NCBI RefSeq assembly: GCF_001429545.1
Contig: NZ_LMSP01000031.1
Coordinates: forward strand, 1 to 33,433
Length of the DNA stretch: 33,433 bases
Direction of reading: 5' to 3'
Source: Paenibacillus sp. Soil787
Lineage (GTDB): Bacteria; Bacillota; Bacilli; Paenibacillales; NBRC-103111
The notes under the pieces: model-generated
Databases searched by the model: none
Seen by the model: the letters and a program-made list of their open reading frames with translations, nothing else
What the model was told of the DNA's origin: nothing
Program-made: the position numbers and the translations under genes
Part shown: positions 6,513 to 14,952 of the stretch, piece after piece
How the letters are laid out: each line of letters begins with the position of its first letter
Numbering within the stretch: position 1 is the stretch's first letter

Positions 6513-7721
6513 TTATATGACTGAACTATCCTCCGGGGTTTTAGTTTTTCTTGCCGCCATATGCTCCATTAGGAATGAAACATACGTTTCGTCCCGAACT
6601 AACCAAGCTGCATACTCCCTTTTAACATAACGTTCTGCCTCTTCAAAAGTAGAAAAATGCTGGTTGGATTCGACCCCATCCACATCGACTTCCCATCTGC
6701 CTCCAGAAGGAAAAATAAACACTTGTTGTTCATTTCTATTCTCATAAAGTGATCCATAAACCGAATTTTTCGTGTTAAATGTATTTTTGTTCGCATCTGA
6801 ACGAATGGGTTCCATCGGAAATGGCTTCGCTACATACCATTGATAGGCTTCTTCAGTCATAGAGCACCCGGAAGCTTTAGCATGGCCTCCTCCTCCATAA
6901 AGACCAGCAATTTCCGAGACGTCGATGTGATCGTGAATCGTTCGAAAGCTTATCTTTTTACCGCCCATATTCATGATTGCGATGTAATCCAGATGAGGGT
7001 TTTCTTTGCCCAAATCGTTTCCAAGTTCAGAATGATAGGATTCCGCATGAACAATGCCTACATGATGATCATCTATACGGGAGTGAATGATTTCTCTCTT
7101 TTTTCTGCGCACATAGCGTTCGATTTTTTCTTCTTCCATGTCCAAAATTTTTTCTTCAAAGGGATCGAATACAAAGTTCTCGCTTTGCTGAATGCGAGTC
7201 ACCATTTTTTCCTCGAATTCTTCGATGGAAATTAGATAAAAGAGATCGTTTAATCGCTTAGCCTTGATGTATTCATTTTGTTCCCATTCCCATGTATCAT
7301 ACTGACGGACTAATTCGACGAATTCATCTAATCCCTTCCTTGGCTTCAACAATCCGTTCTGGATCAGATACTCATAAAATAGAGAAGTTGCAGAAGCGAG
7401 TTTTCCATTTTCATAAGCGATCTGAACCATTCCCCACGGATATTTGTTTAAATGAAGCGAGGTTTTATGATGATCAATCAGTTTTACTTTTCCACCCGAT
7501 TTCGCAAACTCGTTAAGTCCATGTTCATTCGTTTCATCCACGGATAAGTCGGTAATAAACAAATAGCTCTTTTTTCTGGATTTTTCTAAAAAGCGTTTTA
7601 CTTGTAAATTCAACCCTCCGACAGAGTTATATCGAATTTCTACCTTTTCACCAAATGCTAATCGAGCTATGATACCGCAACCTACTCCATCGAGATCATT
7701 ATGAGTATACAAATGATACAA
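6513..7721 (-). CDS. nrnB: DHH/DHHA1 phosphoesterase, NrnB/YngD-like nanoRNase
   Basis: 402 residues. DHH-family hydrolase that likely degrades short oligonucleotides (family knowledge). DHH motifs: HNDLDGVG at the N-terminus, ITDLSVDE, LIDHHKTS near residue 85; DHHA1 motif GGGGHAKASG near 282. The C-terminal extension after DHHA1 (about 300-400) resembles what I recall of B. subtilis YngD, which is of like size. I chose TTG at 7721: AGGAGG lies 8 nt upstream and the product opens MYHLYTHNDLDG; GTG at 7727 would be only 2 nt from the ribosome binding site. Related c-di-AMP phosphodiesterases (GdpP) also carry DHH, but this protein lacks their PAS/GGDEF and membrane parts. Confidence 0.78.
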   Translation of the reverse strand: MYHLYTHNDLDGVGCGIIARLAFGEKVEIRYNSVGGLNLQVKRFLEKSRKKSYLFITDLSVDETNEHGLNEFAKSGGKVKLIDHHKTSLHLNKYPWGMVQIAYENGKLASATSLFYEYLIQNGLLKPRKGLDEFVELVRQYDTWEWEQNEYIKAKRLNDLFYLISIEEFEEKMVTRIQQSENFVFDPFEEKILDMEEEKIERYVRRKKREIIHSRIDDHHVGIVHAESYHSELGNDLGKENPHLDYIAIMNMGGKKISFRTIHDHIDVSEIAGLYGGGGHAKASGCSMTEEAYQWYVAKPFPMEPIRSDANKNTFNTKNSVYGSLYENRNEQQVFIFPSGGRWEVDVDGVESNQHFSTFEEAERYVKREYAAWLVRDETYVSFLMEHMAARKTKTPEDSSVI

Positions 7722-7814
7722 GGGCACACCCTCCTGTTAATGATTTCCATTAACCTACCCTTGATTAAGTCACTTTATTCGGTCACCTAGGCTAAATTTG
7801 CATCAATCTATCCA

Positions 7815-8831
7815 TTATATCCCCTTCAAAATTTTGATCGAATGCTCTACCATTTTTTTCATTCGTTCTCGCTGATTTGCATTTAATTTCGGATTATTTT
7901 CACTCAACGCTTCTCGAATTGGGATAACTTCGGTTGTTTTGCGACCGTTATTAAGTTTTCGATGCACCAAAGTCGGGATACAATGAATCCCGCTTATGCT
8001 TATTTTTCCTTCTTCATCTTTTTTGACATTCATATTAAGAATTATGCTGTTCTGTGTATATTGGTTATTCTTTAATTTAGTAGATATAAAATTACCTAAC
8101 GAATAAATAACGAATTGTTTCTTCCCTCGAGTGGTTAACGGTTGAAGAACATGCGGGTGCGATCCCAGAATAATATTCGCTCCATGTTTAAACAAAAGCT
8201 TAACCAATTGCTTCTGCTGCAAGTTTGGAGAATGGCTGTATTCGTTTCCGAAATGTAAATATACGATCGCCAGATCTACATTTTTTTTCAAATTATGAAT
8301 ATCCTGAACGATTTTTTTTGTTTGAACCCGATTAACCATCCAGGGTTTACTTGTTGGTATAGGAATACCGTTGAGCCCATTTGTATAGGAAAGGATTCCG
8401 ATTTTTATACCTTTAATTTCCTTGATAAGATATTCCTTGGACCCTTTTACGGAGTTAAATGTACCGGTATGATGAATCCCATTTTGATCTAAAATCCGCA
8501 GCGTTCGAAGCATTCCTTCGGTGCCGAAATCCATACAATGATTATTTGCCGTTATTAGTACATCGAAACCGGCTCTCTTAAGGGCTGGTGCCAGTTCATC
8601 CGGACACTTGAATAATGGACCATTCGATTTTTGGCGTGCTCTTCCCTTTTTTCCGGCAAAGGTGGTTTCGAGATTTCCGATCGTCAAATCCGCTCGCTTC
8701 AGGTACGGGGCTACTTTTTTTAAAAGAGGGTCAAACAAATACGTTCCGTTAGGCAGTTTAGCATCAGAGATGATGTAACGTTTTACCATAAGATCTCCAA
8801 CGGCAGCTATCTGAATTTCAGTCAAAAACAT
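7815..8831 (-). CDS. CapA/PgsA-family metallophosphatase-fold protein, apparently cytosolic
   Basis: 338 residues of CapA fold throughout: AAVGDLMVKR (metal-binding start), ADLTIGNLET, FDVLITANNHCMDFG, LAIVYLHFGNEY, ANIILGSHPHVLQPL, FVIYSLGNFIS. These match the CapA/PgsA (poly-gamma-glutamate capsule) family. Unlike PgsA, it has neither signal peptide nor membrane anchor; the first strand starts at residue 7. GAGGAGG sits only 3 nt before the ATG, so TTG at 8825 (two codons later, 9 nt spacing) may be the real start. It follows the PIG-L gene by a short gap, so they are probably co-transcribed. Substrate unknown; no pgsB/pgsC is nearby. Confidence 0.85.
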   Translation of the reverse strand: MFLTEIQIAAVGDLMVKRYIISDAKLPNGTYLFDPLLKKVAPYLKRADLTIGNLETTFAGKKGRARQKSNGPLFKCPDELAPALKRAGFDVLITANNHCMDFGTEGMLRTLRILDQNGIHHTGTFNSVKGSKEYLIKEIKGIKIGILSYTNGLNGIPIPTSKPWMVNRVQTKKIVQDIHNLKKNVDLAIVYLHFGNEYSHSPNLQQKQLVKLLFKHGANIILGSHPHVLQPLTTRGKKQFVIYSLGNFISTKLKNNQYTQNSIILNMNVKKDEEGKISISGIHCIPTLVHRKLNNGRKTTEVIPIREALSENNPKLNANQRERMKKMVEHSIKILKGI

Positions 8832-8855
8832 TCGCCTCCTCTAATTTTGCTTATA

Positions 8856-9692
8856 CTAGATCTTCCTGCTCGTCGAAAAATTTTTCTTAGCTACTTTTGT
8901 AGACCCCACCCAGAAAAATTCACTACCTCTAAGTAAACTACGATCTCGTGGGCTTACATCGAATTGAGACGGTTCTAATTGAAATGCCCTCTTTTTTCTC
9001 CTTAGTTCGGAAACATTTAATATCAATTGTCGAATCCGTGGAGACAATAACTGTTGCGGTGGTACAAACTCCCCTCGCTTCGGAAAATGGGGGAAATGAA
9101 TTAAATAACTTAATATGAATGGCTTAAGACAGGTCCCTCTTATAGCGTCCAATGTGAGCAGTCTCGCAGCTTTATGATCAGGGTTGGTGTCATTGGCTAA
9201 ATTCATAATGATGGTTCTAGGTCGCACACGATTTAGAATGGTACGAATGAGTTGAACAACCACCATTTTTGAGTAAGGCGCATTCCGAACAAAAGCAAAT
9301 GGATAAGAAGCAAGTGATAAAAGAGTGCTCTTGGAACGAAACACTTTTCCTGGAGTTGGACTTTGGGCTATTTGCAACGTTCCTCCATCCGGGAATGAAA
9401 CGAAGAAAAGATGACTTTGAGGTATCCCTAAAGAAGCTTCGGCTTTAATAGCCTCGATATGTCGAATTCGACCAAGACGAATGAATGATTGAGGGGTCAA
9501 TGGAGCTTTAAGAAATCTGGTAACGGAAGCCCTATTCGCATCACCGTTGGTGAGGTATAGAACATATATTTGCTTTCCGAGACCGCGTGCGCGCTGGATT
9601 AAGCCGGCTGATCCTAAAATATCGTCGTCCGGATGCGGTGAAATGATGAGAATCGGGCTACGAAGACTCTCAACATTGAGTTTTTGAAACAT
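8856..9692 (-). CDS. PIG-L (GlcNAc-PI/LmbE-type) deacetylase family protein
   Basis: 278 residues from the preferred start. Zinc-dependent N-deacetylase fold: IISPHPDDDILG (metal ligands His, Asp, Asp), VLYLTNGDANR, and a later NDTNPDHKAA with the His ligand. Members remove acetyl groups from GlcNAc-containing sugars or thiol precursors. I prefer ATG at 9692 (MFQKLNVESL) since AAGGAG lies 8 nt before it; the longer frame from 9818 has no ribosome binding site and adds a 42-residue Lys/Gln-rich stretch. No signal peptide. It precedes the CapA-like gene, so both may act on the same glycan or spore/wall precursor (inference). Not BshB1 by gene context. Confidence 0.82.
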   Translation of the reverse strand: MFQKLNVESLRSPILIISPHPDDDILGSAGLIQRARGLGKQIYVLYLTNGDANRASVTRFLKAPLTPQSFIRLGRIRHIEAIKAEASLGIPQSHLFFVSFPDGGTLQIAQSPTPGKVFRSKSTLLSLASYPFAFVRNAPYSKMVVVQLIRTILNRVRPRTIIMNLANDTNPDHKAARLLTLDAIRGTCLKPFILSYLIHFPHFPKRGEFVPPQQLLSPRIRQLILNVSELRRKKRAFQLEPSQFDVSPRDRSLLRGSEFFWVGSTKVAKKNFSTSRKI

Positions 9693-9890
9693 TTCCTCTA
9701 CTCCTTCAAAAAAATTTCGATGTGGAATATTTCCATTCTTTTGCCCTTGCTTGATTTTTCTCAGACATTTCTTATTCGCTCCTTGAACCTTCTGCTCTTC
9801 CAAGGATAAAGTATTCATAAAAACAAGCTGAAGTGTGGGTTTGAGAACAAAAATTACTCGATAGAGGAAGAATGAAGGCTTGAAAATATC

Positions 9891-9935
9891 AAAAAGACGG
9901 CCCTGGGACTTTTACCAAGGGTACCGTCTTTTTTC
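9891..9935 (-). terminator. Terminator after the Eis-like gene
   Basis: Stem AAAGACGG/CCGTCTTT with inner CTGG/CCAA partial pairing, A-run on one side and T-run on the other; it can serve the minus-strand gene ending at 9941 and is probably bidirectional. Confidence 0.85.
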
Positions 9936-9940
9936 ATCTT

Positions 9941-11131
9941 TTAAAAGAAATCCGCTAAATAAGTTGTCCGCCGCGGAATGGCATCTTCCAACCGGCTAAC
10001 AAGTTCATCAGAGCCTTGAAGACGCTCGATCCGGGCCATAAAGCCTGCTTTCTGATAACCTATGAACAAGGCCGTCAACGTCTGTATGTTACAGCTAAGT
10101 AGCTGGTCCTCTCCAGGCATTTCATCTTCAGATAACTTCGCTACGACGGCCGCCTTCCCATTATCAGTAAACTGTAACCGGTAAACGCCTTGGTTCCAAT
10201 CTGCATGACCGTCTGAAATATGTAGAAATATGGTTTCCGCTCCATCGCGAGCTTCAAACACATACTCCGTCAGAAAAGCTTCTACATCCACAATTCTCGC
10301 CGAGAAATAAGTAATCTTTTCTTGTTTAAACTTTGGATCGTGCACCAGAAACGGAAGTTGGTCATCTACAGGTGCTTTCACTTCGACTTTGGTGATCATC
10401 GAATCATGATCTGCAATGAATTTCCATAAGCCGCGTCTTGCTTCCTCGTCAAGAAAAACCAACTCATGGATGGTCGCCGCCGAGTCCTTTACTTGGTAAA
10501 ATACATAGCCCCGCTGTTCCCCTTGAGCGTTCGTATAGACGGCAGCTGTGCCCTTTTTAAATTTCATATAGCGATTATTCCACCAGTCCGCATCCCGCTC
10601 CATCATGCCATTGTATGCTTTTGCAAACTCAGCGTAGATTGGATTCAGAATCTCTTCGCTTTTGGCTACGCGTAAGATCGAACTACCCTCTGCGGCTTGA
10701 AACCTGGGAAGCTTATCGACAGGAATTTCATATTTCAAATAATCCACATAGGTTTCCCAGCCATATTTACGATAAAACTCAAACTTAAACGGCGCAAGAA
10801 AGGAAACCGTCTGCCCCTGCTCTCTCATTGTTTTAAGCGCTTGAACCAGAAGCTGTCCCACCATCCCATTGCGTCGGTACTCAGGCCATGTGGCTACGCC
10901 CGCAATACCGCCCATCGCGAAGCTCTTCCCGTTAATCCAGGTTCGGAAGTTAAGTAAGGTAAGCTTTGCGGCCATATTGCCATCAACGAAATAGCCCCAC
11001 ATTTGATTAGGGTCCGCAGAGCTTATCCTCTCTGCTTTTTCCTCAGCAGTAAGCTCATATTGAAAAGCAAACTCAGAGAGAGAAAAGCTCTCTAGAATCT
11101 CCTCTTGCCGCAATGTACGAATTTCATTCAT
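9941..11131 (-). CDS. Eis-type GNAT N-acetyltransferase with sterol-carrier-like C-terminal domain
   Basis: 396 residues, close to the roughly 400 of the Eis family. The N-terminal GNAT domain carries the acetyl-CoA loop in GIAGVATWPEYRRNGMVGQL (about 75-95) and FLAPFKFEFYRKYGWE. A second GNAT-like domain follows, and the last 100 residues resemble an SCP2-like domain (VYRLQFTDNGKAAVVA). The chain ends in ADFF; in Eis enzymes the C-terminal Phe carboxylate acts in catalysis (family knowledge), so a Phe end fits. Eis proteins acetylate amines of aminoglycosides or other substrates; the substrate here is unknown. GAGGTG precedes the ATG. A 99-bp gap separates it from moeA. Confidence 0.85.
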   Translation of the reverse strand: MNEIRTLRQEEILESFSLSEFAFQYELTAEEKAERISSADPNQMWGYFVDGNMAAKLTLLNFRTWINGKSFAMGGIAGVATWPEYRRNGMVGQLLVQALKTMREQGQTVSFLAPFKFEFYRKYGWETYVDYLKYEIPVDKLPRFQAAEGSSILRVAKSEEILNPIYAEFAKAYNGMMERDADWWNNRYMKFKKGTAAVYTNAQGEQRGYVFYQVKDSAATIHELVFLDEEARRGLWKFIADHDSMITKVEVKAPVDDQLPFLVHDPKFKQEKITYFSARIVDVEAFLTEYVFEARDGAETIFLHISDGHADWNQGVYRLQFTDNGKAAVVAKLSEDEMPGEDQLLSCNIQTLTALFIGYQKAGFMARIERLQGSDELVSRLEDAIPRRTTYLADFF

Positions 11132-11230
11132 TTCAAATCACCTCATTTCGGATTGACCAGCTTTTAAAAAAAGCAGCCTACCTTCAACGACTTCTCAGGC
11201 GGAAGTTCAGCGATAAGCAGGCCATCTTTA

Positions 11231-12490
11231 TTATATAGGATAAATAATCACGCGTTCGTCTCTTTCGAATCCCTTACCTCCGGCAGGTAAATGAATCAAA
11301 CAATCTGCATCTTTGATAGAAACCATAATACTGGACTTATCAATACCTGATGGCTTAACCTTCAGACACCCATTGTTATCCACATGCATCGTTCCTCTGA
11401 CATAACGCGGGTAAGCGGAACCTTTATCATATTTCACGTCCAACTTAGCGGTTATCGCTTCTGGATAAGGCGAGTGACACCCTGCCATCGCTTGAATCAG
11501 CGGTTTGGCAAACAGCTCAAACCCAACGAATGAGGCGCCCGGATTACCGGACAAAGCTAACAGTAACCGATTGTTCCATAGAGCTGCACTCGTCGGAGTG
11601 CCTGGCCGCATGGCCACTTTGTTGAACAGCAGCTTGCCCTCAAATCGTTCAAAGACATCAACTAGAACGTCGTAATCACCAACGGAAACACCGCCGGATG
11701 TAAGGACTAGGTCGACTTTGGGGAAAGTTCCCTGCAGTGCCGCCTCCACCTCTTCTACATCGTCCGAAAGCGCCTGCATGATCACCGCAGATCCCCCAGC
11801 AGCTTCCACCTGCGCCGCCAGCATGTAGCTGTTACTGTTGCGAATTCGTCCCGGCTGCAGCGGTTCTGCCACATTCAACAACTCAGAACCTGTTGAGAAA
11901 ATGGCGACCTTCGGCTGCCGATAAACGGATACTTCCGAGTAGCCAAAAGTGGCCAATATCGCCGCTTCGCCAGGACCAATCTGTGTTCCTCTCTCAAGCA
12001 AGATATCCCCTAAAACGATTTCACCGGCTACTGGGGTTATATTGCTTGCTGCAGCTATGTTTTTTTTGATACTCACATGGTGGGAGGTCATCTCCGCATC
12101 TTGAAGAGTATCCGTCATCTCCAGCATAACGACAGCATCCGCACCATCAGGAACAGGAGCTCCTGTCATAATACGAGCAGCCATACCAGATTGGATGGTT
12201 AGCTGTGGAACCGTTCCGCTAGGAATTCGCTCTATAACACGCAATACAATTGGAGTGTCTGGTGTAGCTTGCTCAATATCCTTTGAACATACAGCATACC
12301 CATCCACACCTGATCTGCGAAAATGAGGTACCGGGTGATCGGCATAGATGTCTATGGCCAGCCTTCTACCGAAAGCTGAAGATAGCGGAACGGACTCTAT
12401 AGGTGTGTATTTAACGTGTTCGAAAAGTAGGCTTCGGGCTTCCTCAACCGAAATAACTTTACGCCCAAACTTAAGTTTAGTATCGCTCAC
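11231..12490 (-). CDS. moeA: Molybdopterin molybdotransferase MoeA
   Basis: 419 residues, normal for MoeA. It inserts molybdate into adenylylated molybdopterin to make active cofactor in the cytosol. Motifs: PHFRRSGVDGYAV (domain I), IMTGAPVPDGADAVVMLE, VAIFSTGSELL, LTSGGVSVGDYDVL and LALSGNPGASFVGFELF (MoaB/MogA-like domain), and a C-terminal beta domain ending about residue 419. The start is GTG at 12488-12490 with AGGAGG 11 nt upstream. It follows moaA by 21 bp, so they are co-transcribed. No separate MogA/MoaB is present in the window. Confidence 0.95.
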   Translation of the reverse strand: MSDTKLKFGRKVISVEEARSLLFEHVKYTPIESVPLSSAFGRRLAIDIYADHPVPHFRRSGVDGYAVCSKDIEQATPDTPIVLRVIERIPSGTVPQLTIQSGMAARIMTGAPVPDGADAVVMLEMTDTLQDAEMTSHHVSIKKNIAAASNITPVAGEIVLGDILLERGTQIGPGEAAILATFGYSEVSVYRQPKVAIFSTGSELLNVAEPLQPGRIRNSNSYMLAAQVEAAGGSAVIMQALSDDVEEVEAALQGTFPKVDLVLTSGGVSVGDYDVLVDVFERFEGKLLFNKVAMRPGTPTSAALWNNRLLLALSGNPGASFVGFELFAKPLIQAMAGCHSPYPEAITAKLDVKYDKGSAYPRYVRGTMHVDNNGCLKVKPSGIDKSSIMVSIKDADCLIHLPAGGKGFERDERVIIYPI

Positions 12491-12511
12491 AAACGTCTGT
12501 TCCTCCTAAGG

Positions 12512-13516
12512 TCATCCGCCAATTTGCGACATCCGGCGAAGTGTTGGTGTATGAGACTGCTCTTCATTCATCAGTGCCTGAGCCATCTCGTGATTTTGTG
12601 GTTTGATATCCAAAGCGCGGAAGAACAAATCTTCCACCGCTGAGTCATCTCCGATATATTTTCGCACATTAAATTCATCCGACCAATACAGACATGGCTT
12701 CACATTACCATCCGCTGTTAGTCGCAGACGATTGCAGGTCTCACAGAAGTGATCGCTAATTGGATGTATGAGGCCAAATGAGCCTAACGCTCCGTCAATT
12801 CGAAAGTTCTGAGAGGGACCATTGCCATAAACGGCGTCCGATGCTGAAGCATGCCAACCCTTCGCCTTACAGCGTTCTAAAACAGTTGTTAGGGATAAAT
12901 AACGGCTTTTCCAATCATCGTCTTGGTGACCAATAGGCATGTACTCAATAAATCGAACCTGAATAGGACGGTCAATCGTCATTTGCAAAAAGTCTTCAAT
13001 TTCGTCATCGTTAATGCCTTTCATCAAGACCACATTAATCTTAATCGGTGTAATGCCCACGCGGTAAGCTTCTTCAATACTAGCCAGAACACGATGAATA
13101 TCGCCGCCTCTAGTAATCAATGAGAACCGATCCGCTTTTAATGAATCCAAGCTAATATTAACACGGGTTAACCCTGCTGCTCGAAGCTTTTCAGCCCTCG
13201 ATGCAAAGTAAATCCCATTCGTAGTCAGAGCAATATCTTCAATTCCGGGAATTTGAGAAAGCATACCGATCAATTGCTCCAAGTTTTTGCGCACAAGGGG
13301 CTCTCCGCCGGTTAATCTCAACTTACGAACACCAAGCCCAGCCAGTACACGGACAACTTCCGTAATTTCCTCGAAAGTTAACAGCTTTTCATCCGGTTCA
13401 AATTCCATTCCTTCTTCAGGCATGCAGTATACACAGCGCAGATTACAACGATCTGTAACAGAAATTCGCAAGTAATCATGCATCCGTCCGAATCGATCCA
13501 TAAGCAGCTTCGGCAT
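12512..13516 (-). CDS. moaA: GTP 3',8-cyclase MoaA (radical SAM, Moco step 1)
   Basis: 334 residues, standard length. Radical-SAM enzyme that turns GTP into 3',8-cyclo-GTP. N-terminal cluster cysteines C24, C28 and C31 lie in DRCNLRCVYCMPEEG; SAM-binding LRLTGGEPLVRKN follows. The C-terminal cluster is CETCNRLRLTADGNVKPC (C-x2-C-x13-C). The chain ends in the conserved GG needed for catalysis. The partner MoaC is not in this window and must be elsewhere. AAGGTG precedes the ATG. It sits 88 bp after mobA and 21 bp before moeA. Confidence 0.96.
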   Translation of the reverse strand: MPKLLMDRFGRMHDYLRISVTDRCNLRCVYCMPEEGMEFEPDEKLLTFEEITEVVRVLAGLGVRKLRLTGGEPLVRKNLEQLIGMLSQIPGIEDIALTTNGIYFASRAEKLRAAGLTRVNISLDSLKADRFSLITRGGDIHRVLASIEEAYRVGITPIKINVVLMKGINDDEIEDFLQMTIDRPIQVRFIEYMPIGHQDDDWKSRYLSLTTVLERCKAKGWHASASDAVYGNGPSQNFRIDGALGSFGLIHPISDHFCETCNRLRLTADGNVKPCLYWSDEFNVRKYIGDDSAVEDLFFRALDIKPQNHEMAQALMNEEQSHTPTLRRMSQIGG

Positions 13517-13604
13517 AGGAGTTCACCTTCTCTCTACGTACATTATGGCATATTTCATAACAAAATCCTAGATTCCTTAGCGAGAACCAACTAAAAATCA
13601 ACTT

Positions 13605-14216
13605 CTATGGTAGATTATCTGACATTCGATCAAATTCTTCCGGAGTATTCACATTTGTTACGAAATGGATAGGGATATTTTGCCGTTCAAAAAAACCATT
13701 CTCTACAGGCTTCCAGTCTATATGATCCAGCAGCCCCATTAACCGATACTGCTCTTGCTTTAATAACACCTCGGCTTCGGAACCTACCAATCTTGAATAT
13801 ATGCCATGGAGCGGATGAACGCGTCCGTCCAATACAGGAATAACCGCATCCAAATTAGCTTCTTTGCATAAAATGGCCATTGCCTTAGCGGCTTCGGCAG
13901 AAATAAAAGGCATATCACAGCCCACAATCCACAAATGCTGCTCTGATGCGATCAGAGAGGCAGCATGAATGCCGCTTAAGGGCCCTTTTTGCACATATTG
14001 GTCAGTGATACATTGCACGTTTATATTCGATACCGAAGACAGGTAAGGCCGCAAAACCTCAGGTTCATTGGTTACGGCAATGACTTGATTGCAGATACTC
14101 GACATTTCCTTCAACTGCCTAAGAATCAAGGGCTGCCCTTGTAGAGGGAGAAGCGCCTTTAGCCTTCCCCCCATACGGCGATTAAGCCCCCCAGCAAGAA
14201 TAACGCCCGTGATCAT
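13605..14216 (-). CDS. mobA: Molybdenum cofactor guanylyltransferase MobA
   Basis: 203 residues. Nucleotidyltransferase that attaches GMP to Mo-molybdopterin. Signature VILAGGLNRRMGG with the catalytic lysine in RLKALLPLQGQPLI; KGPLSGIHAA and VGCDMPFIS (metal-binding Asp) follow. The start ATG overlaps the MOSC gene stop as ATGA, showing translational coupling; GGAG lies 8 nt upstream inside the MOSC gene. Sulfite-oxidase-type enzymes normally use the cofactor without GMP, so MobA probably also serves another molybdoenzyme elsewhere (inference). Confidence 0.93.
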   Translation of the reverse strand: MITGVILAGGLNRRMGGRLKALLPLQGQPLILRQLKEMSSICNQVIAVTNEPEVLRPYLSSVSNINVQCITDQYVQKGPLSGIHAASLIASEQHLWIVGCDMPFISAEAAKAMAILCKEANLDAVIPVLDGRVHPLHGIYSRLVGSEAEVLLKQEQYRLMGLLDHIDWKPVENGFFERQNIPIHFVTNVNTPEEFDRMSDNLP

Positions 14217-14857
14217 ACACCAAGCTCCGCCAACCTTTTAAGGAAGGATTGTTTCCAACTTACCGATAATGCTTGTATGGCAGCAATATGCTGAGCAGCT
14301 TCTATATTCGTTTTCTCGTGATACTTGATTTGGTTGGCATAGGCAACTGTTACACCCGCTTCATCTTTGGCGATAAGCTTCACTTGTGTGTTCTTAGAGA
14401 TTACACCTTCTGTAAGCACCCTCAAATAGTAGCCAGTATAGCCGGTTTCCTGTACCTGGAGGACAGCGTCCGGCCAATCCAAACGTTTCGCTAGTTTATG
14501 ACAAGGTTGACGAGGCTGTGAGACCTGAACGATTACGTTTCCAAATGCATAGGTGTCACCAATGCAGACCTGATCTTCGAGCAAACCGCGTACCGTTAGA
14601 TTCTCTCCGAACGTGCCTGCTTCCAACTTCTGACCAAGCACTTGCTCCCAGTGTGCGTAATGCTCCGCCGGGTATACACATAACGCTTTGTCAGCTCCTC
14701 CGTGCACCGTCAAATCCGCTTGCCCATCCCCATCCAACTGTGTCTTCGATACATACAAAGATGAGCTGACCGGATATTTATAAATACCCGTAACCAGCTC
14801 TTTCCCTTGATACATGACTTTTTGTGGTAAACCCACGTTAATTGATACGATTTCCAT
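14213..14857 (-). CDS. MOSC-domain protein (YiiM-like)
   Basis: 214 residues from ATG 14857 (product MEIVSINVGLPQKV), chosen since GAGGGG lies 7 nt before it; an earlier ATG at 14872 overlaps that site. MOSC domains resemble the C-terminal part of Moco sulfurase; the YiiM type reduces N-hydroxylated compounds with Moco. Motifs: DLTVHGGADKALCVYP, GTFGENLTV, and QPRQPCHKLAKRLDWPD with the conserved Cys, then a C-terminal 3-alpha region. Overlaps mobA by 4 bp. Likely a Moco-using or Moco-carrying member of the same operon. Confidence 0.88.
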   Translation of the reverse strand: MEIVSINVGLPQKVMYQGKELVTGIYKYPVSSSLYVSKTQLDGDGQADLTVHGGADKALCVYPAEHYAHWEQVLGQKLEAGTFGENLTVRGLLEDQVCIGDTYAFGNVIVQVSQPRQPCHKLAKRLDWPDAVLQVQETGYTGYYLRVLTEGVISKNTQVKLIAKDEAGVTVAYANQIKYHEKTNIEAAQHIAAIQALSVSWKQSFLKRLAELGV

Positions 14858-14952
14858 CGCTATACCCCTCATTTCCGAGAAGATTCTTAGTATATACTAT
14901 ACCAAAAACCTCCCGGAAAGTCAGTTGCCAGCTTACTGTGAATACAAGTAAA

